7,989 bases of DNA from Thermoplasmata archaeon. Lineage in GTDB: Archaea > Thermoplasmatota > Thermoplasmata > WALJ01. Below, one piece after another: positions 6,845 to 7,989 of the stretch. The translations under genes and the position numbers were made by a program. A model generated the notes under the pieces. It was not told the DNA's origin and searched no databases. It saw only the letters and a list, made by a program, of their open reading frames with translations. Positions within the stretch are counted from its first letter, which is position 1. Every line of letters begins with the position of its first letter. The stretch spans positions 1-7,989 of the forward strand of contig WALJ01000093.1 in the NCBI GenBank assembly GCA_015522885.1, in the 5' to 3' direction.

Positions 6845-7989
6845 TCAGAACTTCGAATCTCCGAGATATTGAAAGACATTACGCAGAACAGCGGCTGCGG
6901 TCATCAGTGGAAGGAAAAACAGGATGAGAAGGAAAATGCCAAGCCCGCACCACATCTCAGAGGGTAGAGGATGAAGGATAAGTAACGGATATAAAAAGAT
7001 GGAAAGAGCTGATGTACCGAGTCCTATAAAAGTCCATGCCATGCTGTTTGTATGTAAAAGTCCTTCTGTTTTCATCCCTTTATAGGCCAGAACGTGGAAA
7101 AGCAGCAATGCGCTGAAATAGAGCACGAACGCTGTAGAGAAGAATATGAGTGCCGTGGAATAATTCCCACTCAGAGGCACAAATAAAGACGATGCGAAGA
7201 AAAGCATGAAAAGCAGAGGTGATGCTATAAAAAGATAATAGGCAATGCGAAAATCAGGTCTTATCTCCGATAGTTTCACTCTTTTTTTCTCCTTTGAAAT
7301 AAAGAGCGCAAATATCAGCAAAAGAGTTATGAAAAAGCCAAGAATGAGGGATAGTATGGAAAAAAGATAGGAGCGAAAGAGTAAATAGAATGCATCTCTG
7401 CGGCTCAGTTCTCTGAGCCTTTCACCTTCGACAAAAAGTTCTACGGGCATCCATATCATAGCTATTGCCGAGAGATATATCAGAAAAGAGAGCATCGGGG
7501 AGAGGTCGTAGAGTATACCGTTCAGTGTCCACGACATCGGCTTCCATGCGTCTCCCGAATAAGTGAGCTTTCCCTCAAGGTCGTAGTCCGGAGCCGAATT
7601 CTCGGATTTCCACAGATAATAGTGCTTTCCGTTGGAGAATGCCTCTTCCATCGAGCTGTTGATGGAAAGAGAGTACGAATCCGGACAGGAGAACATTATC
7701 TCTATTTTTCCCACCTTGCCCCATGCCGGACTCGTTCCGAGAGGGAAAAATGCCTTCCCTTCGTAGAGCGGAAGGTTCATGGAAATCTCAAATCCCTCCG
7801 GGTCACCGATACCATATGTCGCAAAGACGAGGTCTCTGAAATACTTATCCAGAGGGATTGAATAATTGAGTTCGTCTGATTTATTCAATGCTTTTTTCAT
7901 CATATCCCGAAGTTCTGGATCTACGAAACCCATGTATCCCATGACTTCTATTTCATCATGTGTTTTCACGAAATCCCTGAAATCATCCA
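6845..7989 (-). CDS. Unrecognised multi-pass membrane protein with N-terminal soluble domain, 5' end outside window
   Basis: I do not recognise a family. The frame is open to the right edge beyond the first in-window GTG (7967-7969), encoding an extra DDFRDF stretch, so the start probably lies outside. Counting from that GTG, residues 1-150 are polar and beta-rich, with Y/W/G-containing strands, an NSS sequon (104-106) and one Cys (95), consistent with an extracytoplasmic domain. About six hydrophobic segments follow: roughly 157-178, 195-224, 241-264, 270-296, 309-332 and 340-362. A charged loop (181-192) with ELSRRD separates the first two, and a Lys-rich loop SKEKKR (225-230) lies between the second and third. 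No transporter, kinase or peptidase motif is visible. A sensor, scaffold or envelope-assembly role is possible, but the sequence does not decide. It is followed on the same strand by the MFS gene after 41 bases. Confidence 0.75.
   Translation of the reverse strand, partial: DDFRDFVKTHDEIEVMGYMGFVDPELRDMMKKALNKSDELNYSIPLDKYFRDLVFATYGIGDPEGFEISMNLPLYEGKAFFPLGTSPAWGKVGKIEIMFSCPDSYSLSINSSMEEAFSNGKHYYLWKSENSAPDYDLEGKLTYSGDAWKPMSWTLNGILYDLSPMLSFLIYLSAIAMIWMPVELFVEGERLRELSRRDAFYLLFRSYLFSILSLILGFFITLLLIFALFISKEKKRVKLSEIRPDFRIAYYLFIASPLLFMLFFASSLFVPLSGNYSTALIFFSTAFVLYFSALLLFHVLAYKGMKTEGLLHTNSMAWTFIGLGTSALSIFLYPLLILHPLPSEMWCGLGIFLLILFFLPLMTAAAVLRNVFQYLGDSKF

Overview
The window looks archaeal, most likely from a Thermoplasmata-related euryarchaeote, although the phylum call is only an inference. 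The evidence is an archaeal Lhr-type helicase, a NosD-like cell-surface beta-helix protein with a membrane-anchored tail, TATA boxes about 24-26 bases before start codons (leaderless transcription), and GTG starts without Shine-Dalgarno motifs. There are five protein genes: two are cut by the window edges and three are complete. I see no rRNA, tRNA, CRISPR array or recognisable transposase.

Layout. Positions 1-1898 (+) carry the 3' part of a secreted NosD-like right-handed beta-helix protein with a C-terminal membrane anchor. Positions 1899-2839 form an irregular patch. It starts with a TATA box placed correctly for a leaderless 19-codon ORF (1977-2036, +). Next comes a complete NYN-domain (PIN-like) RNase gene on the minus strand (2043-2576), with lower GC than its neighbours. 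Its promoter and leader follow, with a near-perfect 12-bp hairpin capped by a UUCG tetraloop just upstream of the ribosome binding site. Last is a 50-base, codon-aligned second copy of the 3' end of the upstream surface-protein gene (2707-2756), which is a gene remnant. Positions 2840-5578 (+) encode a full-length Lhr-family SF2 helicase. Seven bases further on it meets a convergent MFS exporter gene (5586-6803, -), and upstream of that on the same strand lies an unrecognised multi-pass membrane protein (6845 to the right edge, -).

Interpretation. The genes do not form one clear pathway. The helicase and the NYN protein both belong to nucleic-acid metabolism but are transcribed divergently and show no sign of co-regulation. 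The surface protein, exporter and polytopic protein are envelope functions. The most interesting part is 1899-2839. It reads as a rearranged junction where an AT-richer RNase gene sits between two copies of the end of a surface-protein gene, and the RNase's own leader carries a strong, strand-specific RNA structure that could be a self-regulatory target.
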